From Sinomicrobium weinanense (GTDB lineage Bacteria > Bacteroidota > Bacteroidia > Flavobacteriales > Flavobacteriaceae), in assembly GCF_018863395.1 (NCBI RefSeq), contig NZ_JAHKRR010000006.1, forward strand, positions 62,001-126,000: a stretch of DNA of 64,000 bases, in the 5' to 3' direction. Positions 7,869-17,553 of the stretch are shown in pieces. Position numbers and translations under genes: made by a program. The stretch's first letter is position 1. Each line of letters begins with the position of its first letter. The notes under the pieces are model-generated. The model saw only the letters and a list, made by a program, of their open reading frames with translations, did no database searches and had not been told where the DNA came from.

Positions 7869-10800
7869 CTATTCTTCGGTAAGCACCCATTCCCCTTTTT
7901 TGATCAGGGGTTCGGCCTGTTTGTATTTCATGGTCTGGCTTTCGCCGCTCATGACGTTCTTGATAGTCACCCGGTCGTTCCGGCCTATTTTGGGTTTGTC
8001 CCTGACGATGGTTTCAGTGACCTGTGGCCGTTGGGACTGAGTTTGCCCTGCCTCCCTGTTACGGGCAGCCAGTTCGTCGCTGTTCAGTACTTCTTCTTTG
8101 GAAGTTTTGTAGTTTTCTTTTTTCTTCGGTTCCCTGGCTTCCTGGATGTTAGAGGTGTCCTGTGTTGGGAGTTCTCCCTTAAACAGGAAGGTGATGACCT
8201 CTTTGTTCACGTTTTCGATCATGCTTTTAAAGAGTTCGAAGGCTTCGAACTTATAGATCAGCAGGGGGTCTTTCTGTTCGTGAACGGCGAGCTGTACGGA
8301 TTGTTTCAGCTCGTCCATCTTGCGGAGGTGGGTTTTCCAGGCTTCGTCTATGATGGCCAGGGTGATGTTCTTTTCAAAATCGGCGATCAGTTTTTTACCG
8401 TTACTTTCGTAGGCCTCCTTGAGGTTGGTGACTACGTTAAGGGTTTTGGTACCATCGGTAAAGGGGACTACGATACGCTCAAACCTGTCGCCCTGGTTTT
8501 CATATACGTTCTTTATTACCGGGAAAGCGGTCGCTGCGTTGCGTTCGATCTTGTCGTTATAGTGCTGGTATGCGGCTTTGTAGATCTTTCCGGTGATCTC
8601 CTGGGGAAGCATTTTGCCGAATTCCTCTTCGGAAACAGGGGATACGAGTGAAAAGAATTTGATGAGTTCGAACTCAAAATTCTTATAGTCGTTAGCGGCT
8701 TTGTTGGTTTCGGTGATCACTTCGCAAGTGTCGAATATCATGTTGGCGATATCCACCTTGAGCCGTCGGCCCTGAAGGGCGTGCTTTCTCCTTTTATAGA
8801 CGACCTCACGCTGGGCGTTCATTACGTCGTCGTATTCCAGCAGGCGCTTACGGATGCCGAAGTTGTTCTCTTCCACTTTTTTCTGGGCGCGTTCAATAGA
8901 TTTGGTCATCATGGAGTGCTGGATGACCTCGCCTTCTTTGAGCCCCATCCTGTCCATCATCTTGGCCACGCGTTCGGAGCCGAACAAGCGCATGAGATTG
9001 TCTTCGAGAGAGACGTAGAACTGGGAGCTACCCGGGTCACCCTGACGTCCGGAACGACCTCTGAGCTGCCTGTCTACCCGCCTGGAGTCGTGGCGTTCTG
9101 TACCGATGATGGCCAGCCCGCCTGCTTCTTTCACTTCCCTGGTCAGTTTAATGTCCGTACCCCGCCCTGCCATGTTGGTAGCGATGGTCACTACCCCGGG
9201 ATTACCGGCTTCTGCTACGATGTCGGCCTCTTTCTTGTGCAGCTTGGCGTTGAGGACGTTGTGCGGCACTTTACGGAGTTTCAGCATTTTGCTGAGCAAT
9301 TCGGAGATCTCTACGGAAGTGGTACCGATAAGTACCGGCCTTCCTGCTTTGGAGAGCTCGGTGACTTCTTCGATAACCGCATTGTATTTTTCGCGTTTGG
9401 TTTTATAAATCAGATCTTGTTTGTCTTGCCGGGCGATAGGCCTGTTGGTGGGGATCTCCATCACGTCGAGCTTGTATATTTCCCAGAATTCGCCGGCTTC
9501 GGTAATGGCCGTACCGGTCATCCCAGCAAGTTTACGGTACATCCGGAAGTAGTTCTGCAACGTAACGGTGGCAAAGGTCTGGGTGGCGTCTTCGATCTTT
9601 ACGTTCTCTTTGGCTTCGATAGCCTGGTGAAGCCCGTCGGAATAACGGCGGCCTTCCATGATACGGCCGGTCTGTTCGTCCACGATCATCACCTTGTTGT
9701 CAATCACTACGTATTCGGTGTCTTTTTCGAAGAGGGTATAGGCCTTGAGCAGTTGGTTCATGGTGTGGATACGCTCACTTTTTACACCGAATTCCTTGAA
9801 GAGTTTTTCTTTGAGTTCGGCTTCTTCTTCTACGGGAAGGCCTTGTTTTTCTATTTTGGCGATCTCTGTTCCTATATCGGGCATCACAAAGAAATCCGGA
9901 TCGGTATCTCCGGAGAGATATTCTACTCCCCGGTCTGTAAGGTCTATTTGATTGTTCTTTTCATCAATGACAAAGAGCAATTCGGCATCGACCTTGGGCA
10001 TTTCCCGGTTATTGTCCTGCATATAGTGGTTTTCGGTCTTTTGCAGGAGTTGTTTTATACCTTCTTCACTCAGGAATTTGATAAGTGCTTTGTTTTTGGG
10101 GAGTCCGCGGTGTACCCGGAGCAGAAGGAAGCCTCCGTCTTTGGTGTTTCCTTCGGCAATGAGTTTTTTGGCTTCGGCGAGCACCCCTGTAAGGTACTGG
10201 CGTTGTTTTTGTACGAGATCGCCAACTGTAGGTTTCAATTCGTTGAATTCGTGCCTGTCGCCCTGTGGTACGGGACCGGAAATGATAAGCGGGGTACGGG
10301 CGTCGTCTACGAGTACGGAATCGACCTCATCGACGATGGCATAGTTGTGCGGGCGTTGCACGAGGTCGCCCGGGGTATGAGCCATATTGTCCCGGAGATA
10401 ATCAAAGCCGAATTCGTTGTTGGTACCGTAGGTGATATCGGCATTATATGCTTGTCTGCGCCCATCGGAATTGGGCTGGTGCTTGTCTATGCAGTCTATG
10501 GAAAGGCCGTGAAATTCGAACAGCGGTCCCATCCAGGCGCTGTCACGTTTTGCGAGATAGTCGTTTACGGTAACCAGGTGCACGCCATTGCCGGTAAGGG
10601 CATTGAGGTAGACCGGGAGTGTAGCTACCAGGGTCTTACCTTCCCCGGTCTGCATTTCCGCGATCTTTCCCTGGTGCAGGGCCACACCACCTATGAGCTG
10701 TACATCGTAGTGTACCATGTCCCAGGTAACCTCTTTTCCGGCAGCGTCCCAGGAATTTTTCCAGACAGCATTGTCGCCTTCTATGGTGACGTAGTCATTT

Positions 10801-11228
10801 GTGGCCGATAATTCCCTGTCAAAAGGGCTGGCGGTTACGGTAAGGGTCTTGTTATTGGCAAAACGTTTTGCGGTTTCCTTAACAACGGCAAAGGCCTCGG
10901 GAAGTATTTCGTTGAGCTTGTCTTCGGTGGCCCCGTAGGCTTCGTCGTTGAGTTTGTCGATCTCGGCGTAGATATCTTCTTTTTTGTCTATATCTTCCGA
11001 AACCTCCGCCTCGTTCTGTAATTGTGCTATTTTTTCGTCAAAAGAAGCCCTGGCCTCTTTGATCTGGGACTTGAAATCGATGGTTTTGTCCCGTAGTTCG
11101 TCATTGGATAATGCAGACAATTGCTGTTCGAATGTCTTGATCTTATCCACTAATGGCTGTATCTCTTTAATGTCCTTCTTCGCCTTATCTCCTACAAAGA
11201 CTTTGATAACAGAATTCAGTAAACTCAT
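7869..11228 (-). CDS. secA: Preprotein translocase ATPase SecA
   Basis: 1119 residues from the ATG at 11228 ([13 protein letters not shown]); the frame continues upstream only from a GTG that would add 13 unlikely residues. SecA is the motor that drives unfolded preproteins through SecYEG. Visible features are Walker A GEGKT at 195-199 within [25 protein letters not shown] (DEAD-like Walker B), the second nucleotide-binding domain with [10 protein letters not shown] and the arginine-finger block [17 protein letters not shown], then the helical scaffold and wing. Compared with E. coli SecA it has added stretches before Walker A (about 60-170) and inside NBD1, as usual in Bacteroidota, and it lacks the C-terminal zinc motif (CxCx8CH or similar), ending instead in a basic segment and [10 protein letters not shown]. 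It is essential and monocistronic by its terminator. Confidence 0.97.
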   Translation of the reverse strand: MSLLNSVIKVFVGDKAKKDIKEIQPLVDKIKTFEQQLSALSNDELRDKTIDFKSQIKEARASFDEKIAQLQNEAEVSEDIDKKEDIYAEIDKLNDEAYGATEDKLNEILPEAFAVVKETAKRFANNKTLTVTASPFDRELSATNDYVTIEGDNAVWKNSWDAAGKEVTWDMVHYDVQLIGGVALHQGKIAEMQTGEGKTLVATLPVYLNALTGNGVHLVTVNDYLAKRDSAWMGPLFEFHGLSIDCIDKHQPNSDGRRQAYNADITYGTNNEFGFDYLRDNMAHTPGDLVQRPHNYAIVDEVDSVLVDDARTPLIISGPVPQGDRHEFNELKPTVGDLVQKQRQYLTGVLAEAKKLIAEGNTKDGGFLLLRVHRGLPKNKALIKFLSEEGIKQLLQKTENHYMQDNNREMPKVDAELLFVIDEKNNQIDLTDRGVEYLSGDTDPDFFVMPDIGTEIAKIEKQGLPVEEEAELKEKLFKEFGVKSERIHTMNQLLKAYTLFEKDTEYVVIDNKVMIVDEQTGRIMEGRRYSDGLHQAIEAKENVKIEDATQTFATVTLQNYFRMYRKLAGMTGTAITEAGEFWEIYKLDVMEIPTNRPIARQDKQDLIYKTKREKYNAVIEEVTELSKAGRPVLIGTTSVEISELLSKMLKLRKVPHNVLNAKLHKKEADIVAEAGNPGVVTIATNMAGRGTDIKLTREVKEAGGLAIIGTERHDSRRVDRQLRGRSGRQGDPGSSQFYVSLEDNLMRLFGSERVAKMMDRMGLKEGEVIQHSMMTKSIERAQKKVEENNFGIRKRLLEYDDVMNAQREVVYKRRKHALQGRRLKVDIANMIFDTCEVITETNKAANDYKNFEFELIKFFSLVSPVSEEEFGKMLPQEITGKIYKAAYQHYNDKIERNAATAFPVIKNVYENQGDRFERIVVPFTDGTKTLNVVTNLKEAYESNGKKLIADFEKNITLAIIDEAWKTHLRKMDELKQSVQLAVHEQKDPLLIYKFEAFELFKSMIENVNKEVITFLFKGELPTQDTSNIQEAREPKKKENYKTSKEEVLNSDELAARNREAGQTQSQRPQVTETIVRDKPKIGRNDRVTIKNVMSGESQTMKYKQAEPLIKKGEWVLTEE

Positions 11229-11320
11229 AACGGTTTTATTTTTAATTTGAATGTGGGAGAGGGGCACGGATGTCCATCCCCATAGTCGCGCCTTTGCTGT
11301 CTTCCGCTGTAAACTTTTTA

Positions 11321-11328
11321 CAAAGCTA
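11321..11328 (-). promoter_or_regulatory. Possible -7 element of the secA promoter
   Basis: TAGCTTTG on the minus strand fits the Bacteroidota -7 consensus TAnnTTTG, about 90 bp ahead of the secA ATG. The -33 position does not show TTTG, so the call is weak. Confidence 0.3.
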
Positions 11329-11442
11329 ATGAAAAAAACAGTGGACCGGTCTATTGATCGGCAGGGAATTGGCGGGCTAAGGCTATTGTGATTAAAAAGT
11401 AATCAGGCTCTGCTATTTCCCCCTTATTTTACCATGCAGGGC

Positions 11443-11466
11443 AAAAAAAAAGCCTCCTCGGAGACT
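11443..11466 (-). terminator. Intrinsic terminator of the DUF2795 gene
   Basis: On the minus strand AGTCTCC-GA-GGAGGCT (11466-11451) is followed by a run of nine T, 20 bp past the DUF2795 stop codon: a short, strong hairpin with U-tract. Confidence 0.8.
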
Positions 11467-11486
11467 TTTTATTTTTTGCGGTTTTC

Positions 11487-11708
11487 TTAATATTCATCTT
11501 CATTCCAAAGGTAATCTTCCTCTGTAGGATAGTCTGGCCAGATCTCTTCAATAGACTCATATATCTCACCCTCATCCTCCATGGCTTGCAGATTTTCCAC
11601 TACCTCCAGCGGAGCCCCGGTTCTAATAGCATAGTCGATCAATTCGTCTTTTGTAGCCGGCCAAGGTGCATCACTCAGATAGGATGCCAGTTCTAATGTC
11701 CAATACAT
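11487..11708 (-). CDS. DUF2795 domain protein
   Basis: A 73-residue acidic soluble protein, essentially one DUF2795 domain: ASYLSDAPWPATKDELIDYA, then APLEVVENLQAMEDEGEIY and the acidic end SIEEIWPDYPTEEDYLWNEDEY. The family is very conserved across Bacteroidota, often next to secA as here, but has no established function. It has its own promoter (11733-11763) and terminator (11443-11466), so it is a single-gene unit. Confidence 0.88.
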   Translation of the reverse strand: MYWTLELASYLSDAPWPATKDELIDYAIRTGAPLEVVENLQAMEDEGEIYESIEEIWPDYPTEEDYLWNEDEY

Positions 11709-11732
11709 GTGCTATTCGGTTTTTATTTTTTG

Positions 11733-11763
11733 CAAAAATAAATTTTTAAACTAAAAAGTCAAG
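11733..11763 (-). promoter_or_regulatory. Bacteroidota-type promoter of the DUF2795 gene
   Basis: Read on the minus strand: CTTG (11763-11760), 19-bp spacer, TATTTTTG (11740-11733). This matches the Bacteroidota housekeeping consensus TTTG-N19-TAnnTTTG with a single mismatch, and sits 24 bp upstream of the ATG at 11708. Confidence 0.72.
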
Positions 11764-11976
11764 TTAAAACTATTTTATTTACTCATTAATTTTAAGAACG
11801 TAATAAAATGTGTGTTTTATTGGCTTTTACTCAATAAAAAAGATCACAGGTTGTCGATCCGGCAAAATTTTCTTTTGGTTGTTCTTTTGGACGGACCGTG
11901 TAACCTCTTTTTGAAATCTCTGCGTTAAAACCTTGTAATGATGTGCAGATCATTTTTTTAGGTGAGGGAAAAAGCC

Positions 11977-12558
11977 TTATTTTCTTTCCCCTTTTTTGGG
12001 GATCCATTTTATTTCTTCTGCTTTGAGCGTGTGAGACAACTTTCGTGCCAATACAAAGAGATAGTCAGAAAGACGATTGAGATATTGTAGTATACCCTCG
12101 TCAAAGGGTTCAATGTCATAGAGTTGGGTGGCCAGTCGTTCGGCCCGGCGGCAGACACAGCGCGCTATATGACAATATGACACTGTGGAGTGCCCCCCGG
12201 GGAGAACGAAATGTGTCATGGGAGGGAGCTCTTCGTTCATGTGGTCTATTTCCCGTTCGAGGGTAGTGACGTCTTCTGATGAGACTTTGGGGATGTCCAG
12301 TCGCTGCTTTCCGCTTTTCAATACGGCTTTTTCCGGGTCTGTGGCAAGCATGGCCCCCAGAGTAAACAGGTGGTCCTGGACAGAGAGCAATATTTTGTGC
12401 ACGCTGTCGGGGACATCCTGATCGCGTATCAGTCCTATCCAGGAATTGAGTTCGTCTACGGTGCCGTAGGCTTCTATGCGGATATGGTGTTTGGGGACCC
12501 TGGTGCCCCCGAAAAGGGCGGTTGTGCCTTTATCTCCGGTTTTGGTGTATATTTTCAT
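11977..12558 (-). CDS. Cob(I)yrinic acid a,c-diamide adenosyltransferase, PduO type
   Basis: 193 residues from the ATG at 12558, giving the canonical MKIYTKTGDKGTTALFGG opening; the longer frame starts at a TTG and is disfavoured. It transfers the adenosyl group of ATP to cob(I)alamin to make coenzyme B12. Hallmarks are the ATP-binding N-terminal TKTGDKGTT, EAYGTVDELNSWIGL, the central helix block HIARCVCRRAERL with the conserved Arg residues, and LNRLSDYLFVLARKL. It is cytoplasmic, single domain and of normal length. It is followed by no obvious cobalamin gene here. An untranslated stretch of 334 bp with a palindromic element and a terminator separates it from the oxidoreductase gene upstream. 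Confidence 0.92.
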   Translation of the reverse strand: MKIYTKTGDKGTTALFGGTRVPKHHIRIEAYGTVDELNSWIGLIRDQDVPDSVHKILLSVQDHLFTLGAMLATDPEKAVLKSGKQRLDIPKVSSEDVTTLEREIDHMNEELPPMTHFVLPGGHSTVSYCHIARCVCRRAERLATQLYDIEPFDEGILQYLNRLSDYLFVLARKLSHTLKAEEIKWIPKKGERK

Positions 12559-12679
12559 GGTCTTTATCTTAAGTGTATCTGACAAAGATACGGAGAAAGA
12601 TTTGTGAAATACGGAAGGGGGGATTGCGTTTAGGTATGGATGAGGGGAATGGGTGGATTTGGACGGGGTGGAGGGGGAC

Positions 12680-12760
12680 CCCCCCCCTTGATCCCCTGCT
12701 TCGACTTCAGTTTATCCTGAGCTCGGTCGAAGGGCTCAGCACATCGCCTCGAGGGGGGAG
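12680..12760. repeat. G/C-run palindromic element, largest variant (R1)
   Basis: The 334-bp space between 12559 and 12892 contains this element: outer arms of a seven-C run (12681-12687, then ttg) and a gagggggg run near 12752-12758, enclosing cttcgac (12699-12705) and gtcgaag (12726-12732), then ctcagcacatcgcct. It is the same family as 14271-14301 and 27848-27901, but with a longer insert. It could act as a transcription attenuator or mRNA-end stem. Nothing supports coding in this space. Confidence 0.6.
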
Positions 12761-12794
12761 ATGTTGGGCTTTTCGGGGACCATTTGTTAAAAAT

Positions 12795-12818
12795 AAACCT
12801 GCCGGGGCGGGCAGGTTT
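12795..12818 (-). terminator. Terminator of the sugar oxidoreductase/DUF1080 group
   Basis: Inverted arms aaacctgcc (12795-12803) and ggcaggttt (12810-12818) with a six-base loop; on the minus strand the second arm continues into ATTTTTAAC. It lies 75 bp past the stop of the Gfo/Idh/MocA gene ending at 12893. Between stop and hairpin a direct repeat aaccggaaatcgta occurs twice, 35 bp apart. Confidence 0.7.
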
Positions 12819-12892
12819 AAATTGTTTGTCGGTTCTGTTCGGGAACCGGAAATCGTATCCTTCGGCTTTGCTCAGGAACCGGAAATCGTAAA

Positions 12893-14239
12893 TTACACCA
12901 GTTGTTGTGGTTCCCATCCGGGTTCGTAGGTTCGGCCCCAGAGAGCCTGGCCTTTCTGACTGTTGGTGATGTGTCCGTTTCTGGGATCGCATTCGAGGGT
13001 TTCGCCGGTGCGGTATGCCATATTGGCCAGGTGGCATAGCAGGGTGCTTTTGGCGCCTTCGTCGATAGGGGACCTTTGTTTTTCTTTTCCCCGGATGGTT
13101 TCGAAGAAATTGACCATGTGTGTAGTGGAAATATCTCCGCCTCCGCCGAGTTGGGTCCCGGCTTCGCCACCTTCTGATTTCCGTTCTTTGATCAGTTTGC
13201 CCGACCGGTCATACAGCTCATATCCTTCGCGGTCTACAAATACGGTTCCTTCTGTTCCGTAAATAATGGTTCCGCGGCCTTTGCCATAGGTGTTGTAGCC
13301 ATTACGGCTTTTTCCGTCCCACTTTATGGTTTTTTTGTCGTCGCCGAATTCGAAGGTGGCGTCCATGGTGTCGTACATGCTCCATCCGTCTTCGGGCCAG
13401 TGGCGTTTTTCGGCATTGACCATCACCTTGTTCGGAAATTCCACCTGCAGGGCCCAGCGGGCAATATCGAGCTCGTGGGTGGCATTGTTTCCGGTTTCGG
13501 CAGTACCGAAGTCCCAGCCATACCAATGCCAGTTATAATCCCAGGTATCGTGCGTATAGGCCCTTCGGGGAGCAGGTCCCTGGAAGAGGTCCCAGTCCAG
13601 TCCGTCGGGTACGGGCGCTTTCTTCGGAACGATCACTTCCCCACGACTATTTGCATAGTGGGCTACGGCCAGGTAAGGGTTGCCGATAGCCCCGTTGTGT
13701 ATTTCGTTAATGATCTCTATACTGGGTTCGGCCGACCGTTGCTGGTTGCCCATCTGGATCACCTTGTTGTATTTTTTCTGGTAGGCTACCAGCAGTTCGC
13801 CTTCTTTGGGGTTATGGCAGCACGGCTTTTCCACATAAACGTGTTTTCCTGCCTCCACAGCCAGCCAGGTACCTGGCCCGTGCCAGTGGTCTGGTGTGGC
13901 ATTGATAATGGCGTCTACCTTTTTGTCTTCCAGTATTTTTAATATGCTGTTTTCCAGTTTAGGGTTATAGTCCAGGTGCTCGGCAAAGCGTGTTGCTGCC
14001 TTTTCCCGTTGCGATTTCATAACGTCGCAAAGGTATAACAGCTCTACATTGCTTTCTTTCCTGCTGATGGGAGGAACATAAGCGCCGAGCCTTCTGCCCA
14101 GTCCCATAATGGCTATGTTCAGCCGGTCGTTGGCGCCGATGATGCGGTTATAGCTTTGGGCGGTAAAGCCCATCGTACTCATGGTGGTAAGCCCGGCGGT
14201 GGCCAGGGCGGAGTTTTTTATGAATTTTCTTCGTTTCAT
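12893..14239 (-). CDS. Tat-exported Gfo/Idh/MocA-family oxidoreductase
   Basis: 448 residues. It opens with a twin-arginine signal (RRKFIKNSALATAGLTTMS), so the folded protein, carrying NAD(P), should be exported to the periplasm. The Rossmann fold follows (NIAIMGLGRRLG, then INATPDHWHG and KHVYVEKPCCHNP with the conserved EKP), then the C-terminal substrate domain with NNATHELDIARWAL holding the catalytic-type His. The family oxidises or epimerises sugars and inositols. Periplasmic Bacteroidota members next to DUF1080 proteins are thought to act on glycosides through 3-keto intermediates. It is the last gene of a three-gene minus-strand group and shares that arrangement with the paralogue at 15766. 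Substrate is unknown. Confidence 0.9.
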   Translation of the reverse strand: MKRRKFIKNSALATAGLTTMSTMGFTAQSYNRIIGANDRLNIAIMGLGRRLGAYVPPISRKESNVELLYLCDVMKSQREKAATRFAEHLDYNPKLENSILKILEDKKVDAIINATPDHWHGPGTWLAVEAGKHVYVEKPCCHNPKEGELLVAYQKKYNKVIQMGNQQRSAEPSIEIINEIHNGAIGNPYLAVAHYANSRGEVIVPKKAPVPDGLDWDLFQGPAPRRAYTHDTWDYNWHWYGWDFGTAETGNNATHELDIARWALQVEFPNKVMVNAEKRHWPEDGWSMYDTMDATFEFGDDKKTIKWDGKSRNGYNTYGKGRGTIIYGTEGTVFVDREGYELYDRSGKLIKERKSEGGEAGTQLGGGGDISTTHMVNFFETIRGKEKQRSPIDEGAKSTLLCHLANMAYRTGETLECDPRNGHITNSQKGQALWGRTYEPGWEPQQLV

Positions 14240-14270
14240 TTGGTGATTGTTTTTGGTGATTTTGGGGAAA

Positions 14271-14301
14271 ACACCCCCCTGGGTCCCCCCTCAAGGGGGG
14301 A
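14271..14301. repeat. G/C-run palindromic element, minimal variant (R2)
   Basis: Six C, then tgggtcccccctcaa, then six G, located between the DUF1080 gene and the next gene of the group. It is the shortest member of the family also seen at 12680-12760 and 27848-27901: it has the outer arms but not the 'cttcgact...ctcagcacatcgcct' insert. It can fold as a hairpin within the polycistronic mRNA. Confidence 0.6.
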
Positions 14302-14325
14302 TAAATATTTCTTTAAAGGAGGTGG

Positions 14326-15714
14326 TTAATTGTGGAGTTCCTTTATCTTGACACTCTTAAAGCTCACTTTGTTACCGTGGTCCTGAAGGAGGATATGGCC
14401 TTTCGGGGCTTCTCCGAAGTTTTCCCATATTTTGTATTTGCTTTCGGCCACAAGTTTCCGATAGGCTTCCGATCCGCGTTGATATTCCAGTACTTTGACC
14501 CCGTTGAGGTAATGTTCTACTTTGTTGTCGGGATATACTATAACCCGGCCTTTGTTCCATTCGCCGATGGGTTTGGTAAACCTGGGTTGTTTTTCGGCTT
14601 TGATAAGGTCGTACAGGGAGGCCAGGGTACGGTTTCCGCCTTTTCCCTTTTTGGCATCCGGATGTTTCTCATCGTCGAGGATCTGGTATTCCAGCCCTAT
14701 GGCAGAACCTTTATTGCCTTCGCTAAGGGTAACGAAATATTTTACCCCGCTGTTGGCGCCTTCTGTAAGTTTAAAGTCAAAGGAAAGGTCAAAAGCACTG
14801 TATTCCCGGGTGGTGACGATATCTCCTGCATTGGCGGATTCTTTGCCGTCGGAGGCTTCGATGGTCAGTATGCCGTTGTCAATGGTCCATCCGAAATCGG
14901 GGAAGCTGTCTTTATAGGCACCTACCCATCCTTCGCCGTCCTTACCATTGAAGAGCAGTTTCCAGCCGGTTTGCTTTTCGTATTCGGAAAGGTTGTTCTT
15001 CAGGTTGTTTACTACGTATACTTCCTTTTTAAAGGGTGTTGGTTTCAGGCTATCGGTTTTTATACGTATATTTTTAAAATAGGTCTTGTTCCCGGCATCT
15101 TCCGGGTTGCCTATGCTGTGTACCTGGAGGCCAATGATACCCCTGGCATCGGTACTGTCTATGAGGTAGGCGGTCTCTACACCATTTATCCAGGTCTTGA
15201 TCTCATTGCCTATGGCTTCGATCTTGTATGTGTTGTATTCGCCGAATTTGAATGCTTTGCTCGCTTCCGGATTCAGGGAAAGCGGGTATAGCCATCCACG
15301 TCTTGCTTCGTCATAGATGCCCCCGGCCCAGGCTCTTTCAGAAGGGTCCAGTTCTACCTGATAGCCGTAGACCAGCCCCTTGCCTTTTTTGCCTTCGGGG
15401 TCGTAATTGCTGCGTATTTGTACGCCGGAATTACTGGTTTTGTGCTCTACCTTGATATCGAGCTCCAGGATAAAGTCGCCATATTCCTGTTCGCTGATCA
15501 AAAAAGTGTTAGGTGTATTGGCTTTGGCAACACCCACAATGGTGCTGTCTTCGACGATAAACTCTGCTTCTCCTGCAACAGGCTTCCATCCGTTAAGGGT
15601 TTTTCCGTCAAACAGATAGGTCCACCCGTCCGGCGGGTTCTTTTTTTCGGGAGCGCATTGTACAAAACACAGGGAAGCGATACACGCCAAGGCAAGGATA
15701 CTCAGTTTTCGCAT
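14326..15714 (-). CDS. Lipoprotein with two DUF1080 (3-keto-disaccharide hydrolase) domains
   Basis: 462 residues. The N-terminal signal ends in a Bacteroidota-style lipobox around Cys20 (SLCFVQCAPEKK), so it should be a lipoprotein. Two copies of the DUF1080/concanavalin-like beta-sandwich follow: about residues 27-215 (YLFDGKTLNGWKPV, EYGDFILELDIKVEH, NSGVQIRS) and about 250-460 (LLFNGKDGEGWVGAY, EYSAFDLSFDFKLTEGANSGVKYFV). The fold hydrolyses 3-keto-glycosides or binds carbohydrate. Together with the two flanking exported oxidoreductases it suggests a periplasmic oxidise-then-cleave route for glycosides. The second domain begins like the first, which supports an internal duplication. Confidence 0.88.
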   Translation of the reverse strand: MRKLSILALACIASLCFVQCAPEKKNPPDGWTYLFDGKTLNGWKPVAGEAEFIVEDSTIVGVAKANTPNTFLISEQEYGDFILELDIKVEHKTSNSGVQIRSNYDPEGKKGKGLVYGYQVELDPSERAWAGGIYDEARRGWLYPLSLNPEASKAFKFGEYNTYKIEAIGNEIKTWINGVETAYLIDSTDARGIIGLQVHSIGNPEDAGNKTYFKNIRIKTDSLKPTPFKKEVYVVNNLKNNLSEYEKQTGWKLLFNGKDGEGWVGAYKDSFPDFGWTIDNGILTIEASDGKESANAGDIVTTREYSAFDLSFDFKLTEGANSGVKYFVTLSEGNKGSAIGLEYQILDDEKHPDAKKGKGGNRTLASLYDLIKAEKQPRFTKPIGEWNKGRVIVYPDNKVEHYLNGVKVLEYQRGSEAYRKLVAESKYKIWENFGEAPKGHILLQDHGNKVSFKSVKIKELHN

Positions 15715-15765
15715 TTTTGTAATATTGGTTTGTTAATTAAAGGTTTAAAGTTCAAAGTTGAATGT

Positions 15766-17040
15766 TTAATGTTCTATGTTTGATGTTTTTTCCGGTTCCC
15801 GGGCCCTTTGGCTTCGCTCAGGAGCTACGGAGCCGAGGGAGTACTCCGGTTGCCATTTGCAGATCCCTCCTCCGTATATGGATTTATTGGCCAGGGCTAC
15901 ACAGATGGCTGTGCTGCCACCGGTGTAGACGTTGGAATCGGGGAGAGTGTTTTCGGAAATGGCCCTGTAAAAATCCTGAAAGGCGTAATAACTACCGTCT
16001 TTCAGGGGTGAATCCACGAGGCGGATACCATTTTTGTCATCGCTCCATGTGAGCTTTGTGGCCCCGCTTACGCCATCCACTTCCTCCAGTTCTTTCCGGG
16101 TTTCGGGTTCGGGATAGAAGAGGCCATCGTCCACCAGCAGGGATACCATACCCTTAGACCCTTTGATCCGGAAAGAGTATCCGTCGTGCTGATTGGAGCA
16201 GGTGGCGCCGAAGTTGCCGATCATGTCTTCTTTTTCGTAGCGGATATTTACCTGTACGTTGTCATAGGTCTCCCTGCCGTCCTTGTAGCGGTCGATCCCG
16301 CCTGTCCCGTATATGGTGGTAGGGAGGCAATCGAAAGCCCAGTGTATGAAATCCATCTGGTGGGAGAGGAGTTCGGCCGGGAGGCCGCCGGAATAATCCT
16401 TGTACATACGCCAGTTGATCTTCCTTTCGAGTTTCGGGTCCGGAACCGGCCTTCTCCAGTTCCAGTTGCGGTCCCACCGGGCATCTATTTGGGTGACTTT
16501 ACCGAGATATCCGTCCTGTATCATTTTACGGACCTTGTAATAGAGGGGAGAGTAGCGGTACTGGTGACCAATTTGAAGGGTTTGTCGGGGATGGTTTTCC
16601 GCAATACGGGCCAGGTTCAGGGCCTGGTCGGTCGTAAAGGCCATTGCTTTTTCGAGGAGGACGTGTTTTCCGGCCTCGATCGAATTTTTAGCGATCTCGT
16701 AGTGTGTGTTTAGCGGTGTGGCTATGATCACGGCATCGATCTCCTTGTTTTCGAGTAGTTTACGATGGTCTCTGTATAGCTTTACCTTGTTGGTGTCGGC
16801 CGCCTTCCGGGCATGGTCCTGCCGGAAATCGAGCGGATCGCAGATGGCTGTGACCTCAAACTTGTTATGAAAGTCACGGAGGACATTAAAAAGCCCGCTT
16901 CCGCGGTCACCGAAACCGATAATGCCTATGCGATATACCTGGTCATTTCCGATTGTGGCAAAACTGTTCCACATGGCCCCGGAAAACAACAGGGCGCTGG
17001 TACCAAGAGAACTATTTTTTATAAAATTTCTTCTGTCCAA
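15766..17040 (-). CDS. Second Tat-exported Gfo/Idh/MocA-family oxidoreductase
   Basis: 424 residues from a TTG at 17040, chosen because it yields MDRRNFIKNSSLG, a clean twin-arginine signal; the only longer start is another TTG (17088), which adds 16 odd residues. The Rossmann part shows RIGIIGFGDRGSG and AVIIATPLNTHYE; the usual EKP reads EKA (HVLLEKAMAF), a departure at a conserved position. The C-terminal domain includes SHQMDFIHWAFD with the active-site-type His and many Trp/Arg residues (DARWDRNWNWRRPVPDP). It should be exported and act on a sugar or derivative. It is probably the first gene of the operon with the DUF1080 lipoprotein and the oxidoreductase downstream. The gene's 3' end runs into repeat-like sequence near 15797-15835. 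Confidence 0.85.
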   Translation of the reverse strand: MDRRNFIKNSSLGTSALLFSGAMWNSFATIGNDQVYRIGIIGFGDRGSGLFNVLRDFHNKFEVTAICDPLDFRQDHARKAADTNKVKLYRDHRKLLENKEIDAVIIATPLNTHYEIAKNSIEAGKHVLLEKAMAFTTDQALNLARIAENHPRQTLQIGHQYRYSPLYYKVRKMIQDGYLGKVTQIDARWDRNWNWRRPVPDPKLERKINWRMYKDYSGGLPAELLSHQMDFIHWAFDCLPTTIYGTGGIDRYKDGRETYDNVQVNIRYEKEDMIGNFGATCSNQHDGYSFRIKGSKGMVSLLVDDGLFYPEPETRKELEEVDGVSGATKLTWSDDKNGIRLVDSPLKDGSYYAFQDFYRAISENTLPDSNVYTGGSTAICVALANKSIYGGGICKWQPEYSLGSVAPERSQRAREPEKTSNIEH

Positions 17041-17553
17041 AACGTTAAAATATTTTTTACGAAATCGATTGCATAAAAGCAACAGCAAAATAGCGAAATC
17101 CGCATAAAAGTAAATATTTTTTTAGAAATGATAAAAATGTGTTCAGGCTTTAATGAAAAAATGTCTGTTTGTTGGTTTTAATGTTAAAATATCCTTGTTT
17201 AAACCTACCTGCAGAATTTCCGGATAGACAGAAACCGGAACTCAAACCCCGGGTGCTCTCTGCTTTTTTACGAATCAGGTGTAAAACGGTTTAATCCATA
17301 GCCTGTAAATTAAGGGGTTTCTGGTGTTGTTACATATAAAAAAGCCTTTGTTACATATCTGAAATTCCTTATTGTTTTGCTGGTCTACTTTTGAAGTGAT
17401 CATTCTCCCCTGCCACTTTCCAAAAAAGAATTAATTAATAACCAAAATGAAAAGTAGCGTTATGAAATGCCCATTAACAAAACAGCAAACCAACCGACAT
17501 GATTATTTTGGGCATTCCATCTGACAGAAGAAAAACAAATAAAAAATAAACAG
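17041..17553. promoter_or_regulatory. Divergent intergenic region ahead of the surface-protein cluster
   Basis: The 513 bp between divergent genes contain no convincing protein gene. TACTTTTG at 17386-17393 fits the -7 consensus TAnnTTTG for the plus-strand cluster, without a clear -33 partner. The predicted leader holds an inverted pair aatgccca (17466-17473) and tgggcatt (17509-17516), and a 25-codon frame (17447-17524) that overlaps it and could be a leader peptide, though nothing proves translation. Confidence 0.35.

Noticed and set aside
8781-10811. A 676-codon open frame on the plus strand opposite secA
   Set aside because: It is the antisense shadow of a highly conserved gene; the composition (long Phe/Val runs) is not protein-like and there is no start context.
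12573-13037. Short frames around the palindromic element R1
   Set aside because: They translate repeat DNA (typical fragments such as FDRAQDKLKSKQG) or the antisense of the oxidoreductase end; no independent support.
14332-15291. 319-codon plus-strand frame over the DUF1080 gene
   Set aside because: Antisense shadow of a gene with clear lipobox and two recognisable domains.
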